From Cymodocea nodosa (lineage: Eukaryota; Streptophyta; Magnoliopsida; Alismatales; Cymodoceaceae), in contig CM072347.1 of assembly GCA_036874045.1 (NCBI GenBank), forward strand, positions 3,846,501-3,910,500: DNA of 64,000 bases, in the 5' to 3' direction. Shown one piece after another: positions 23,567 through 35,437 of the stretch (position 1 is the first letter of the stretch; each line of letters begins with the position of its first letter). The notes under the pieces were generated by a model. It made no database searches. It was not told where the DNA came from and was given only the letters and a program-made list of their open reading frames with translations. Made by a program: the position numbers and the translations under genes.

Positions 23567-26500
23567 TTATGTCCATTTAGTAAAATCGATATAGTCCACC
23601 ATCAGTAATAGAATCAAATCTCCATAAAACAATTTTTTCTTTACTGCTTTCAGCTTGGAGATAAAAATTGTAGACCAATTTATTTGAACCCTGTTCACAA
23701 CTGCATATGTGGCCCATTTGACAAATTGACTTAATTCTATGTCATGGCCCTGTCTTTGATAGACATTTTTAATCAAAATGTTAGCTACCATGTGTGCCTT
23801 ACCACTTAAATGCTTCAATCTATTTAATAAAGGTACACCAGGATTTATAGCTAAACAATCTTTGATTTCTTGTTCAGTCCACTCGATGGCAGTTGTATCT
23901 TCCAAAATTTTTATTCCTTCATTCTTCAATCCAAAAATGTTGTGGAGAAGCTCTGGTGTTATCTATACATCAGCTTCCTCCACGTTTGAAATTAATCCTC
24001 CTTCTCTTTCTCTTAAATTTACATAAAAACAGGGCACTAAATTCTCATATACTACATGCCCTCTCTCTTGAGAAATGAATTGCAGTAGGCCTTGGAATTC
24101 AAATAGATCTTTGATTTCTTGCATTCTATCCCAATTTACTAGTCTACTATAAATAATATCATAACCCCTTATTTCTTGGTATTTGGTATAAACTTCCCGA
24201 CTACGAAAATGTACTTCATTCAAAATTGTTGTTTCAGTCGAGTTAGGAAGGTGACTTTGTTGTTCTAAAGGGGTTTGTACTTGCTCTTCCTCTAACATAG
24301 GCTGCATTTGAACATTTTCTACAGATTTCTGAATTTCTGTTTCTATTTGTGGTGGTGAGCCGGCAGAACTCTCTACTCTGTCTTGAATTCTTTCCATATA
24401 TTGCTGAAGAGTTTCTTGCTCTTTAGTGGAATTTGTGAAATTATTTTTGTCCAAATGGCTTCTTTCATTCTCTTCATTTTCTACTCTTTCTTCTTCCTCC
24501 TGACTACCAATCTGTTCTGTTACTATTCTTTCTGATTCTATAACAGATTAGGATGGAGTCACGGGCAATTTAGTTTCTACCCTAATTTCTGTTTCTTCTT
24601 GTACTGGCTGTAGACTAATTTCAACCTGATTTTTTTCTTTTCTTTGCTCTTGCTGCTGCAGCTCCTCTTGCTCCTCCTTAGAATCAGGTAGCAGGTTAAT
24701 AAAAATTTGCTTCACAGGTCCTGTTGACAATGGTATCTCAGATTTAATTTCTCCATATGCAAGCACTTTTTCTTTTCCTTTCTTTTTTCTGATTAGTTGT
24801 GCATGTTCTTCATCTTCATCTTCTGAAATTAAATCTACAAAAGTAGGCTTTGCAAGCCTTCGAGCCACAGGTACTGGTTCTTCCTGTTTAACTTTTTCTA
24901 TAACTACTGGTCTCGAAGGACCAGCTTCATCTCCTATTGCAGTAGGTTTGGCAGTAACTGCTGTTTGATGCTGCTCAACCTTTATTTTGTATTGGGCCCT
25001 CATCTTTTCTTCGGCTCTTCTTCTCTTAATGGCATCATATAAAATATGTACCTTAGCCGTAGCTATTTCTTGAGTATCACCTTGGTCTCTTGCTGTTTTG
25101 ACCAAGCTAGTAAATTCTTTCTCTTCTTCTTCAGTTCTCGACCAAACAAAGGCTAATCATGGCAATGGCTCTATTGGCTGAACTAGAGGTCTTGACTGCT
25201 ATTCCTCAAGAACAGGTCTTTCAATAGTCGATTCTTCCTGTTCTCTTGCTCGTTGCTACTCCCATATTGCCTAGCTTCCTCGACCAGCAATGCGTTTCTT
25301 AAACCACAATCTAGCTTTACATTGAATTAGCTCTAGGGCTACTTCATTGTTTGGCCGGATTTTTCTTTCTTGGCTAACTACAATTTCAGTTGCCACTCTA
25401 ATCCGTGTCTCCATTATCTGTGGTATTTGTATTTCTAACTCAACTAAAACTTTCCTCAAGTTAAAGAGTTCTAACTCTACCTTTTGTAGCTCTTTCTCTC
25501 TTGTTGTATTCTGGATCTTTTACCGTGTGTGCTGTTTAGAATGAAAAAGTGCATATTATTAACGGTTAAATGATGGTTAATTGCATAATATTTAGCTTAT
25601 CATATGAGAATTAAGCCATTATGTTATAATTGCACTGTTATATGCTTTAATTGAAGAATCTGCTTAATTTTGGGGAATTAATGTTAATTTACCACATTTA
25701 TGAACTGTCGGTAAATTGCAAGCTGTGAAATTCTTAAGTATCCGAAAATGCATCTGAGCATCGGATAGTTATACCTGTAACTCTCTAGAATGTTATTTTA
25801 TGTTTAAACTACCGCTGACACGTGTTGAGAGCTGGTAGATTTACTTACGTTATAACTCGTTAAGTTAGTATAACTGCACGCGTTGAGTTACATGAAAATA
25901 CACTAAGGCAACGCGTTAGGTTAGCGTTATAAACTTAAGTTGTTATTTTTGCACGTGTTTTATAGTTAAATCAACGAAGGAAGTCCGTTGAGTTATCTGT
26001 AACTCCACGGACTATATATTTTCTAATATGCCACTGTAGCGATTGCAGGAACAGACAGTTGGAAGGAAAAATCACGTTTGCACGTATCACACAGGAATTC
26101 AATCGCGCAGGGAGAAAGAAATCATCGCCGTTGATCTGAAGGAAGGAAATCCAACCGACCATTCAAGCAGAAGCAATTACCACTAAAGAAATATAAAAGA
26201 AAAGAAGAAAAAGAAAGAAAGAGTGTGATCGATGGATGGCCAGTGTATACAGAGGAGGAGCACCGAGCTTTCTGCAGACAGTATCGGCGATTCTCCGAAG
26301 TATCACACCAACCATCGTATCACCACCATAATCACCAATCATCGGAGGTCTGTGAGGATACTTGCCTGATGTCGGGTCGATTCCGAGCCAAACACAGTGC
26401 CTGACAACCACTATGAGGAGTGATCACGTCGTGGGAAGGGAAGACATTTTCACCAAGCGCCGACTCATATTTCAGGAGATCGTAAAACTTTTAGCATTGG

Positions 26501-27435
26501 CTTCGGGTTGATGCCTATATGCTGAAGAGGAGATCATCTTGCAATTCTGGACTCGCGATTCTATAGGGAGAGGAGACAGAATTGTAAGTGGTTCAATTTT
26601 CAGTGGTGTAATCATGTTGCAAGTAGTGTCGGAAGTATTTACTGTCAAGTGAAATTACTTTACATTTCACCTTTCGCCCATCACATCAAAACAAAAATAC
26701 CAAAAACAATTTATCTTTGTTTGTATGTTGTATTTGAGTGTTGTATTGTTTGTGTTGTATCGTGATTAATGTTATCTGTATCAATTTTATGATTGTTTTA
26801 TGTTAGTTTTAATTTTACAGTTTACTAAAATTGGTTCGTACAAAACAACTTAAAGATTTTAATGGTTACTGTTTGAATCATCTGAATGTTAGTATTGCAT
26901 AATGATAAATCCAATGTTAACTAGCATTAAAAAGCTTAATTGATGTTATTTACAATCTGTGGAATCGCCCAATGGTTGGCCGAATTCCTCTGTAATTAGC
27001 AGTATTATAAAGAAGAGACAAGCTCGTGGAGTTAAGTCCACGAGGATAGTCCGTTGAGTTATCAATAAATTTGAATATAAATTTGAATTGTTCACAATCA
27101 AACATTTCTTAAATTTGTCAGCAATTCCCTATGGGATCGACCTGTACTTGCACACTGATACAATAGACACTGTGCACTTGTAGTTAAAGTACAAATTGGA
27201 ATTAATATCTAAATTGTATTAAAGGTTGTTTGTTTACTTCTAAAAGAAAGAATAGGCATAAAGATAAATTAACTAAGTAAAAATAGAAGTAACAAATCCA
27301 AGTTTTTCTAGTGTAGTGCTGGGAAGACGCGAACATGTGCCATTCTTCAGATTCCTTCAGAAACTGTGCGGTGTCCACTGCATCTTCCCAAAATTCAAGC
27401 GTCATTTTCCTCATCGTGGAGTTACCCAACAGCAC
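23567..27435 (-). pseudogene. 'putative plant transposon protein' (PTPD-like) gene of gypsy copy 2, holding a solo LTR
   Basis: Minus-strand coding text from MLLGNSTMRKMTLEFWEDAV near 27435, broken by a solo LTR (25533-27335) and resuming at 25527. Next come a helical, probably coiled-coil stretch (25270-25460), a charged linker with a basic patch KKKGKEK (24548-25105), and a C-terminal globular part (23567-24454: DLFEFQGLLQFI, NLVPCFYVNL, HMVANILIKNVY). The last part resembles plant Transposase_32-type domains of unknown role. It takes the place, after pol, where Athila elements keep an envelope-like ORF. It has about four interruptions besides the solo LTR. The family call is from memory of motifs. 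Confidence 0.55.
25533..27335 (+). repeat. solo LTR of the gypsy family (mixed-type U3) with perfect target duplication
   Basis: TGTTTAGAATGAAAAAGTGC to GACGCGAACA, 1803 bp, in the plus orientation and flanked by TGTGC at 25528-25532 and 27336-27340. It is collinear with the other gypsy LTRs here. U3 has one CGGATAGTTA unit and then the block 25852-25956 (reverse complement of 39451-39556 of copy 3). A solo LTR with a clean duplication means LTR-LTR recombination removed the body of a full insertion. It lies in the PTPD-like gene of copy 2, so it is younger than copy 2. Confidence 0.92.
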
Positions 27436-27970
27436 GGAAGCGCTCTGATTTGTACTATTCTAGATTCTAAATGATTTACCGGATAATGCCCCCAAAACCC
27501 TAGGTTTTAGTTAAATAAGCCCTAAGTTTAGGCGGGTAATCGAGTCATTTCCTGAACCAACTATTACTATTTTATCCATGGTCTTAGCTACAGTACTCCG
27601 TTGAGTTATAGTTAACTCAACGGAATAAGCTCGTTGACTAACTCAAGACTCAACGGAGTAAGCTCGTTAAGTTAAGCGTACTCAACGGACTCCGTACAAA
27701 CAGATATAATAATAAAAATACTACAGATAACAGTTTTTCTATTTAACTTTTTTTTTTTATATACTATAACTCAACAAACTTTATCCGTTGATTTTTTTGT
27801 TTTCGTTTTTTGTTTTTTTTTTCTCAATTTAACCGATACTATGTTTCGGTCAGACCTAAATATTTTTTTTGGTTGAACCGATACTATATATATATATATA
27901 TATATATATTAATGTGTTTTTTATTTATTTATAAAACTTTTTATATATAAACATAAAAACTGATTTCTTA
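27436..27970 (-). other. spacer between integrase and PTPD gene with AGTTA/TAACT arms
   Basis: Noncoding. It holds several GTTGAGTTA / TAACTCAACG pairs (27595-27690), one unit related to the 42930-43270 tandem repeat (AACCGATACTATGTTTCGGT near 27835) and a (TA)n run at about 27886-27910. Confidence 0.6.
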
Positions 27971-30900
27971 CTAAGTAAAGATCGAGTAATCCTTTACTCT
28001 GACTTCTTCTATAATTCCAAAGGAGCTTTTTGGTGTTTTCAGAATAGGTCTAAGACTTTGTCCATTTACTTTAAATATATTCTAATTTTTAGGATTTTCA
28101 ATTTAAATAGCTCCATAAGGATAAATATTTCGAACTATGTAAGGTCCTCCCCATCTAGATCTTAATTTTCCTGGATGGTTATGGAGTCTAGCCATATAAA
28201 GATATACTTCTTGTCCTATTTCAAAACTTTTTGGAATAATTTTTCTATCATGCCAAAATTTAATTTTCTATTTCTCTTACAGTCTTCGAATAAGCTTCAT
28301 TTCTAAATTCTTCTAATTCAATTAGTTGCATTTTTCTATTTTCAACAGCTTGATTTAAATTAGTATTCAGAGTTTTTAATGTCCAATAAGCTTTATGTTC
28401 TATTTTAGCAGGTAAATAACAACTTTTTCCATATACTAGCCTAAAAGGTGATATACTTAAGCTCGTTTTATAAGCAGTTCTATAAGCCCAAAGTGCATCT
28501 ATCAATCTATTAGCCCAATCTATTCTAGTAGTATTTACTACTTTTTCTAAGATTAACTTAATTTGTTTGTTTGCCCAATCTATTAACTTTTTCCAAAGAA
28601 TTTTCCATCAAGTGTAATACGAAGTCGTTACTTTAATGTTAATTAAACGAGTAACACAAGTATATATATATATAACTTAACATTTCTAACTTAACGAGTT
28701 CCTCATGTGCCATTTTACGTGACAAGTACTGTAGCTAACTCAACGAACTAAGTTCGTGGTGTTATGCTAACTCAATGAACCAACTTAACCTTTCTTTCGG
28801 AAGGTTAAACGATAACTCACCGAAAACAGTTTAAGTTTCGGATAGTTACAGTTGTAAGTCATCGAAAAGCTCTTTATATCATAAAACTAGTGAGACACGT
28901 GTCAAGACCTGAAAACATGACTTAAGTTACCTTTTGGATAGTTACAGTTGTAAGTCTTCGAAAAAACTTTAACTCACCGATTCAGTGATAAAAAAATGTT
29001 TTTTATAATAAGAATTTTACCACGTGCAAGAAAAATAACAACTTAAGTTTATAACGCTAACCTAACACGTTGCCTTAGTGTTCAATATAGCAACTCAATG
29101 CGTTTAGTTATGTTAACTTAACGAGTTAAACATGTGCACCTCACGTGATACAATACAACATTCGTAACTTATAATTTCACCACGTGTATAACACTAACTT
29201 AACGAGTTATCACGTGACCTATTTTAACCTTTAAGCCTCTAACTTAACGAGTTCTCACGTAACCTCTATACAAACAAAACTCTAACTTAACGAGTTGTCT
29301 AAACGTGCACTATTCATGATACGGAAGATATAACTTTAAAACATATCATGCTTTTCAATAAAAACACACGTTAACTTAACGTTTAGTTAAATGAGAAATT
29401 AATGCAACGAAACGATTAGTTATTAACTTCAGATCCAATATAGACAAGTATTTATGCTAGTAAGCTTTTTCTGTATTAATTGATGATTTTAATTTCTTTT
29501 CACAACCAATAATAATTGAGCAAATATGATTATATTCATTCAGCACACATCATCAAAACAAAATACTCAACAATATTTCTCTTTGATATTCTTCTTATTT
29601 GTTGACATCTTAAACAACTTAAGCAATATTTATGAGCATCTTTGAATAGTGTTTGCCAATAAAACCCACATTGCAGAATTTTTGCAATAGTTTTCCCTGA
29701 ACCAAAATGCCCTCCACAAGCTTGGTCATGACAAAAAGACAATATGCTTGGATATTCAGTTTCTGGAACACACCTCCTTAAAACCAGATCAGGACATTTC
29801 TTAAATAAGTATGGGTCTTCCCAATAGTAATATTTTACTCTTGAGAAAAACAATTTCTTATCCTGTCTATTCCAATCCTTAGGTGTTAAACCAGTTACTA
29901 AGTAATTAACTATGTCTACATACCAAGGCATTGTGTTGATGGTCATTAATTGTTCATTAGGAAAATTATCCTTAATTTCAATATTTGATTTTTCTATTTG
30001 TAATCTTGATAAATGATCTACTACTACATTCTCACAACCTTTTTTATCTTTAATTTCTAGATCAAATTCTTGTAATAATAATATCCATCGTATCAATCTA
30101 GGTTTAGTCTCTTTTTTCTTTATTAGATGTTTTAAAGCTGAATGATCCGTGTATACTACCACTTTAGTTCCAATCAGATATAATCTAAACTTTTCTAAGG
30201 CAAACACAACAGCTAATAATTCTTTTTCAGTAGTTGTGTAATTAACTTGAGCATCATTTAAGGTTTTGCTTGCATAATGAATCACTCTAGGAGATTTTTC
30301 TATTTTCTGTCCTAACATTGCTCCTACAGCAAAATCAGAAGCATCGCACATTAATTCAAATAGATGGTTCCAATCAGGTGCTTGAATTATAGGAGTTGAA
30401 ATTAAGCTAGTCTTAAGTCTTAAAAATGCTTCATTGCAATTTTTATCAAAGTTAAATGGGACATCTTTTAATAGATTAGTTAAAGGTCTAGCTATTTTGC
30501 TAAAGTCTTTAATAAATCTTTTATAAAAACCAGCATGTCCTAGAAATGATCTAATATCTTTTACTAATTTAGGTTCTGGTAGATTGGAAATTACTTCTAT
30601 TTTAGCTTTATCTACTTCCAACCATTTCATAGAAACAACATGCCCTAAGACTATTCCTTGTTTAACCATGAAGTGACATTTTTCCCAATTTAAAAATAGA
30701 TTTTTTTCCACACAACGTTTTAATATTTGGTCTAAATTACTTAAACAAACTTCATATGAGTTGCCATATATAGTAAAATCATCCATAAATATTTCTAAGA
30801 AATCTTCAGTCATTCTAGTAAATATGCCCTGCATATACACCTTTGAAAGGTAGCTGGTGCATTGCATAATCCGAATGGCATTCTCTTAAAAGCATAAGTT

Positions 30901-33103
30901 CCATTAGGACATGTGAAAGTTGTTTTCTCTTGATCCTCTAATGCTACTGGAATTTGATTATAACTTGAATATCTGTCTAGGAAACAAAAATATTCTTGCC
31001 CTGCTAATCTTTCTAGCATTTAATCTATAAAAGGTAAGGGAAAATGATCTTTCCTAGTCACAGCATTCAGCTTTCTATAGTCTATACATACTCTCCAGCC
31101 TGATTGAATTCTAGTAGGTATCAAGTCTTGACTTTCATTCCTAATAACTGTTAATCATGATTTCTTGGGAACTACATGGATTGGGCTAACCCACGAGCTA
31201 TCAGAAATCAGATAAATTATGTCATTATCTAACCATTTCACTATTTCCTTCTTGACTACTTCTTTAAGGTTTGGATTTAATCTCCTCTCAGGAATTCTAA
31301 CAGGTTTAGCATTCTCTTCTAAATATATGTGGTGATAGCATAAAGTTGAACTTAACCCTTTTATATCAGTCATAGTCCATCCTATTGCTTCTTTATAACT
31401 TTTTACTACATCTTTTAATTTAGCTATTTGATCCTCTTTTAAATCTGAAGTAATAATGATTAGATAGGTTCGTTTATCTTCCAGAAATATATAGGTTAAT
31501 TCAGGAGGTAAATGTTTTAATTTTAAATGCTACTCATCAGAAGCTAGCACTTCTAATTGAACATCATCATTTTCTAAATTAATTTCTTCCTGATCTCCTT
31601 CTATATCTATGCTTTCACTTTCCTCTAAAGTTTCAGAATTGATTTGCCTATTTAATTCTTCTTGAATCACATCTTCCAACATATCTCCTTCATCCTCTAA
31701 AAAGTCTATGGTATGTAAGGACATTTCTAACTCCTCAAACCTTCCTAGTTTGAAAATATTTAATTGAGTATCCTCATTACCATATGCTAGCTTCATTACT
31801 CCAATTTTACAATTTATAACAGCCCTTGTTATTGCTAAGTCTATACCTACACCTAAGTCTATTAACATAACATTTATACCTGCACCTAAGTCTATTAAGG
31901 TTCTTTCTAGAATGGTATTTCCTATGGTGAATGATATAACAGAGATTCCAAGATCAGATAACTTTTTAGGAATTTGTAGCAGAAATAGGGAACTACTTTG
32001 CTCAGCTAAAAAGACTTTTCTAAGAACTTTTCACTATCTTTTCTTAGTACACCAATCCTTCAAAAATTTAGCACAAGGTGGCATTTTTTGCAATAGATCT
32101 AACAAAGGAACGTTAACTTGTACTTTGTCAAAAATTTCTCTGATTTTTTCTTATTTTTCAGGTATTATTTGTTGTAATATTTCAGGATAAGGTGGTAAAG
32201 ATTGTGATTTAAAATATTCTTTTTCTTTCGTTTGATTTGTTTGATCATTTTTAGCTTCATTAGCAGATTCAGATTGTTCTTCAATGATTTCTAGATTTTT
32301 AGCTATTACATTTTCATTATCATTTTGATTTTTACTCTTATCCACCTTCATATCATTTTCATTTTGAGTTCTTAGTGGTATATCAGTTCCAGATCTTAAT
32401 GTTACACATACATCTTCTAGATTTTCGTTACTCTTATGATGTTTTTGTATATCATTTTCGTAATTATGATCTTCAATTGTTTTTAGTTTTAAAGTGCATT
32501 CTTTAAATTCTCTTGCATTAATATTTTCTTTGGTTGTGTATTTTGCAAATTATGCAGGTTTATAACATTATAATTTTCATTGTCTTGTTGCATAACTTGT
32601 ATTTTCATTGTATATTCGTCTAATGCTTTTAATTTTCTTTCCAGATCATCTAATTTCATTGCACTCAATTTTTAATCAATTTTCATTATGGTTTTTTCAG
32701 TTTCGTAAATTATATCCATTTTAGGTTCTGAATATGTTTCCTTATAGTTTAATTGGTTGACTTCTTGTTGCTGACACATAAAGTATTCCAGTTTGTCAAG
32801 GTTTTGCTCTATACTACGCTCCAGTCTGTCATACCTATCCCAAACTTCTATGTCTCTCAACATATTACACATTCTATACTAACCATCAGTTGGGTAAACT
32901 ATAGGATTCTCATACTCGGCTCTATTATATTGAGGATAATTCATTTGTTGTTCATGGGATATAACCATCTGTAAACGTCTCAGTTTCAAACAGTCAGAAA
33001 TGTCATGTCTTTTAGAATTGCAGAATTCACATATGCTAATTACAGGTTTCAGAAATCTTTGAGCATAAGCATATGCCATATTCTCAATTATAGAAGAAAA
33101 CAC
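27971..33103 (-). pseudogene. gypsy pol region of copy 2: zinc-motif ORF, protease, RT, RNase H, integrase
   Basis: Minus-strand order: a short ORF with a zinc-knuckle-like motif CEFCNSKRHDISDC right after the primer site (32879-33103), a glutamine/acidic linker (31900-32870), protease-like text (about 31750-31870), RT (29900-31370: [28 protein letters not shown]; RNase H near [13 protein letters not shown]), integrase zinc-binding HH-CC ([10 protein letters not shown]), then after an inserted LTR piece the integrase C-terminal part (27971-28505: [10 protein letters not shown] and a GPYIV module). ALWAYRTA and KAYWTLK are Athila/Tat-type. No capsid domain is visible in front of protease. About seven to ten interruptions. 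Confidence 0.85.
28600..29572 (-). repeat. copia-type LTR piece inside integrase of copy 2
   Basis: It is absent from the matching place in copy 3, where about 330 bp of integrase sequence is found. Read on the minus strand it starts at 29572 with TGTTGAGTATTTTGTTTTGA, a copia-like LTR start close to that of 10645. It is rich in AACTTAACGAGTT, CACGTG and CGGATAGTTA units. The left edge is uncertain. No target duplication was found, which fits a truncated or rearranged insertion. Confidence 0.6.
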
Positions 33104-33176
33104 ACAACTCTCTAGCTATTAAAACAAAACAGCTCTAACAGTTGCTTATATTAATTCAATTCAATTCAAGTTAATT

Positions 33177-33193
33177 CCCTGGCAACGGCGCCA
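33177..33193 (-). other. primer binding site of copy 2 (tRNA-Asp type)
   Basis: The element strand reads TGGCGCCGTTGCCAGGG, seven bases inside the 5' LTR. This agrees with the 3' end of plant tRNA-Asp (TGGCGCCGTTGCCGGGG), the primer known from Athila elements. Confidence 0.85.
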
Positions 33194-33200
33194 TAAAACT

Positions 33201-35437
33201 AGTTTGTGTTTTCCCAGCACTACACCAAAGTATTTGATTAGATCTCCAATAACGTACCAGAAATACTTGGATTTTTTACTTCTTTTTTTTTAGTTAATTT
33301 ATCTTTATGCCTATTCTTTCTTTTAGAAGTAAATAAACAACCTTTAATACAATTTAAATATTAATTCCAATTTGTACTTTAACTGCAAGTGCACAGTGTC
33401 TATTGTATCAGTGTGCAAGTATAAGTCGATCCTACAAGGAATTGCTTAAAAGTTTAGAACTATCTATTTGTTAACAATTAAATTTATATATTCAATAAGC
33501 TCTCCGTTGAATTCCAATTAACTCAACGAATAAAGTTCGTTGAGTTATAGCTAACTCAACGGACTAACCTCGTGGACTTAAGTTAACTCCACGAGCTTGT
33601 CTTTTCTTTTTAATACTGCTATTTACAAAGGAATTCGGCCAACCATTGGGCGATTCCACAGATTGTAATTAACATCAATTAAGCTATTTAATGTTAGTAA
33701 ACATTGGATTTATCATTAAGCAATACTAACATTAAGATAATTCAAACAATAACCATTAAAATCTTTAAGTCTTTTGAACGAACCAATTTCAATAAATTGT
33801 AAAACTAAAACAAACATAAAACAATCACAACACTGATAAAGATAACATTAATCACGATACAACACAAACAATACAACACTCAAATACAACATACAATATA
33901 GATAAATTGTTTTTGGTATTTTTGTTTTAATATGAACATGGAAATGGGCGAAAAGTGAAATGTAAAGTAATCTCACTCGACAGTAAATACTTCCGACACT
34001 ATTTGCAACACGATTACACCATTGAAAATTAAACCACTTATAATTCTATCTCCTCTCCCTATAGAATCGTGAGTCCAGAATTGCAAGATAATCTTCTCTT
34101 CAGCATACAAGCATCAACCTGAAGCTAAGGCTAAAAGCTTTACGATCTCCTGAAATATGTGTCGGCGCTTGGTGAAAATGGTTTCCCTTCCCGCGACATG
34201 ATCACTCCTCACAATGGTTGTCAGACACTGTGTTTGGCTCGGAATCGACCTGACATCAAGAAAGTATTTTCACAGACCTCTGATGGTTGGTGATTATGGT
34301 GGATATGGTGGTGGTAATGATGGTTGGTGTGGTACTTTGGAGAATTGCTGATACTACCTGTAGAAAGCTCAGTGCTCCTCCTCTGTACACACTTGTCGTC
34401 CATCGATCACACCCACACTTCTTTTTCTTCTTTTCTTTTATATTTCTCCAGTAGTAACTGCTTTTGCTTGAATGATCGGTTGGATTTCCTTCATTCATAT
34501 CAACGACGATGATTTCTTCTCCCTACGCAATACATGCAATCGTGATTTTTCTTCCAACTGTATTGTTTCTACAACCGCTATAGTGGCATATTAGAAAATA
34601 AATAGTCCATGAAGTTACAGATAACTCAACGGACTTTCTTCATTGATTTAACTATAAAACACGTGTATAAATTTAACTATCCGATGCTCAGATGCATTTC
34701 GGATACTTATAAACTTAACTATCTGATGCTCAGTTGCATTTCGGATAGTTACAGATAACTCATCGATATATAACTTAAGTAAATCTACCAAATCTCGACA
34801 CGTGTCAGCAGTAGTTTAATAATAAAATACCCATTTCGGAGAGTTGCAGGTCTAACTATCCGATGTTCAGATGCATTTCGGATAGTTACAGCTAACTCAC
34901 CGAAAGTCCACTTAAGTCACTTTAACAGAACATGACACGTGTCCTCAGCTATTTTATAAATAAAAAGAGATTTCGGAGAGTTACATATATAACTTTCCGA
35001 TGCCTAGCTGCAATTTCGGATAGTTAGAGATAACTCACCGAAAGTTCACTTAAGTCATGCATTATGGTTTCGACACGTGTACTTTAGGAAATAATAAAAT
35101 ATTCTTTCAAAACATAATTGTTCGACAATTTAAACATAACTATCCGACATGTTCGGTCTGTTACACATAACTGTCCGAAATATGTTCGGTATGTTAAACA
35201 TAACTGTCCGAAATATTAGAAAAGTCGGATACTTAAGAATTTCACAGCCTGCAACTTACCGATAGTTCAGAAATGTACTAAATTAACATTAATTCCCCAA
35301 AATTAAGTAGATTCTTTAATTAAAGCATATAACAGTGCAATTATAACATAATGACTTAATTCTCATATGATAAGCTAAATATTATGTAATTAACCATTAT
35401 TTAACTATTAATAATATGCACTTTTTCATTCTAAATA
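33201..35437 (-). repeat. 5' LTR of gypsy copy 2 (A-type U3)
   Basis: 2237 bp, partner of 16467-18703, ending at the CTACA target copy (35438-35442). The clearest cassette lies at 34877-34946 on the plus strand: TTTCGGATAGTTACAG, TAACTCACCGAAAG, CTTAAGTCA, ACACGTGTC. Confidence 0.9.

Larger units (their letters stand above)
16467..35437 (-). mobile_element. Athila-like Ty3/gypsy element, copy 2, with PTPD gene, gag and F-box after pol
   Basis: 18.97 kb including two later insertions, flanked by a perfect 5-bp target duplication CTACA (16462-16466, 35438-35442). Minus-strand order: 5' LTR 33201-35437, tRNA-Asp-type primer site, short zinc-motif ORF, protease, RT, RNase H, integrase (27971-33103), 'putative plant transposon protein' gene (23567-27435), gag capsid region (21109-22309), part of the F-box gene (20173-20939), 3' noncoding tract, PPT, 3' LTR 16467-18703. 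LTRs are equal in length (2237 bp) and differ by about 6% over their first 265 bases. It is a fossil with many interruptions. Confidence 0.9.
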
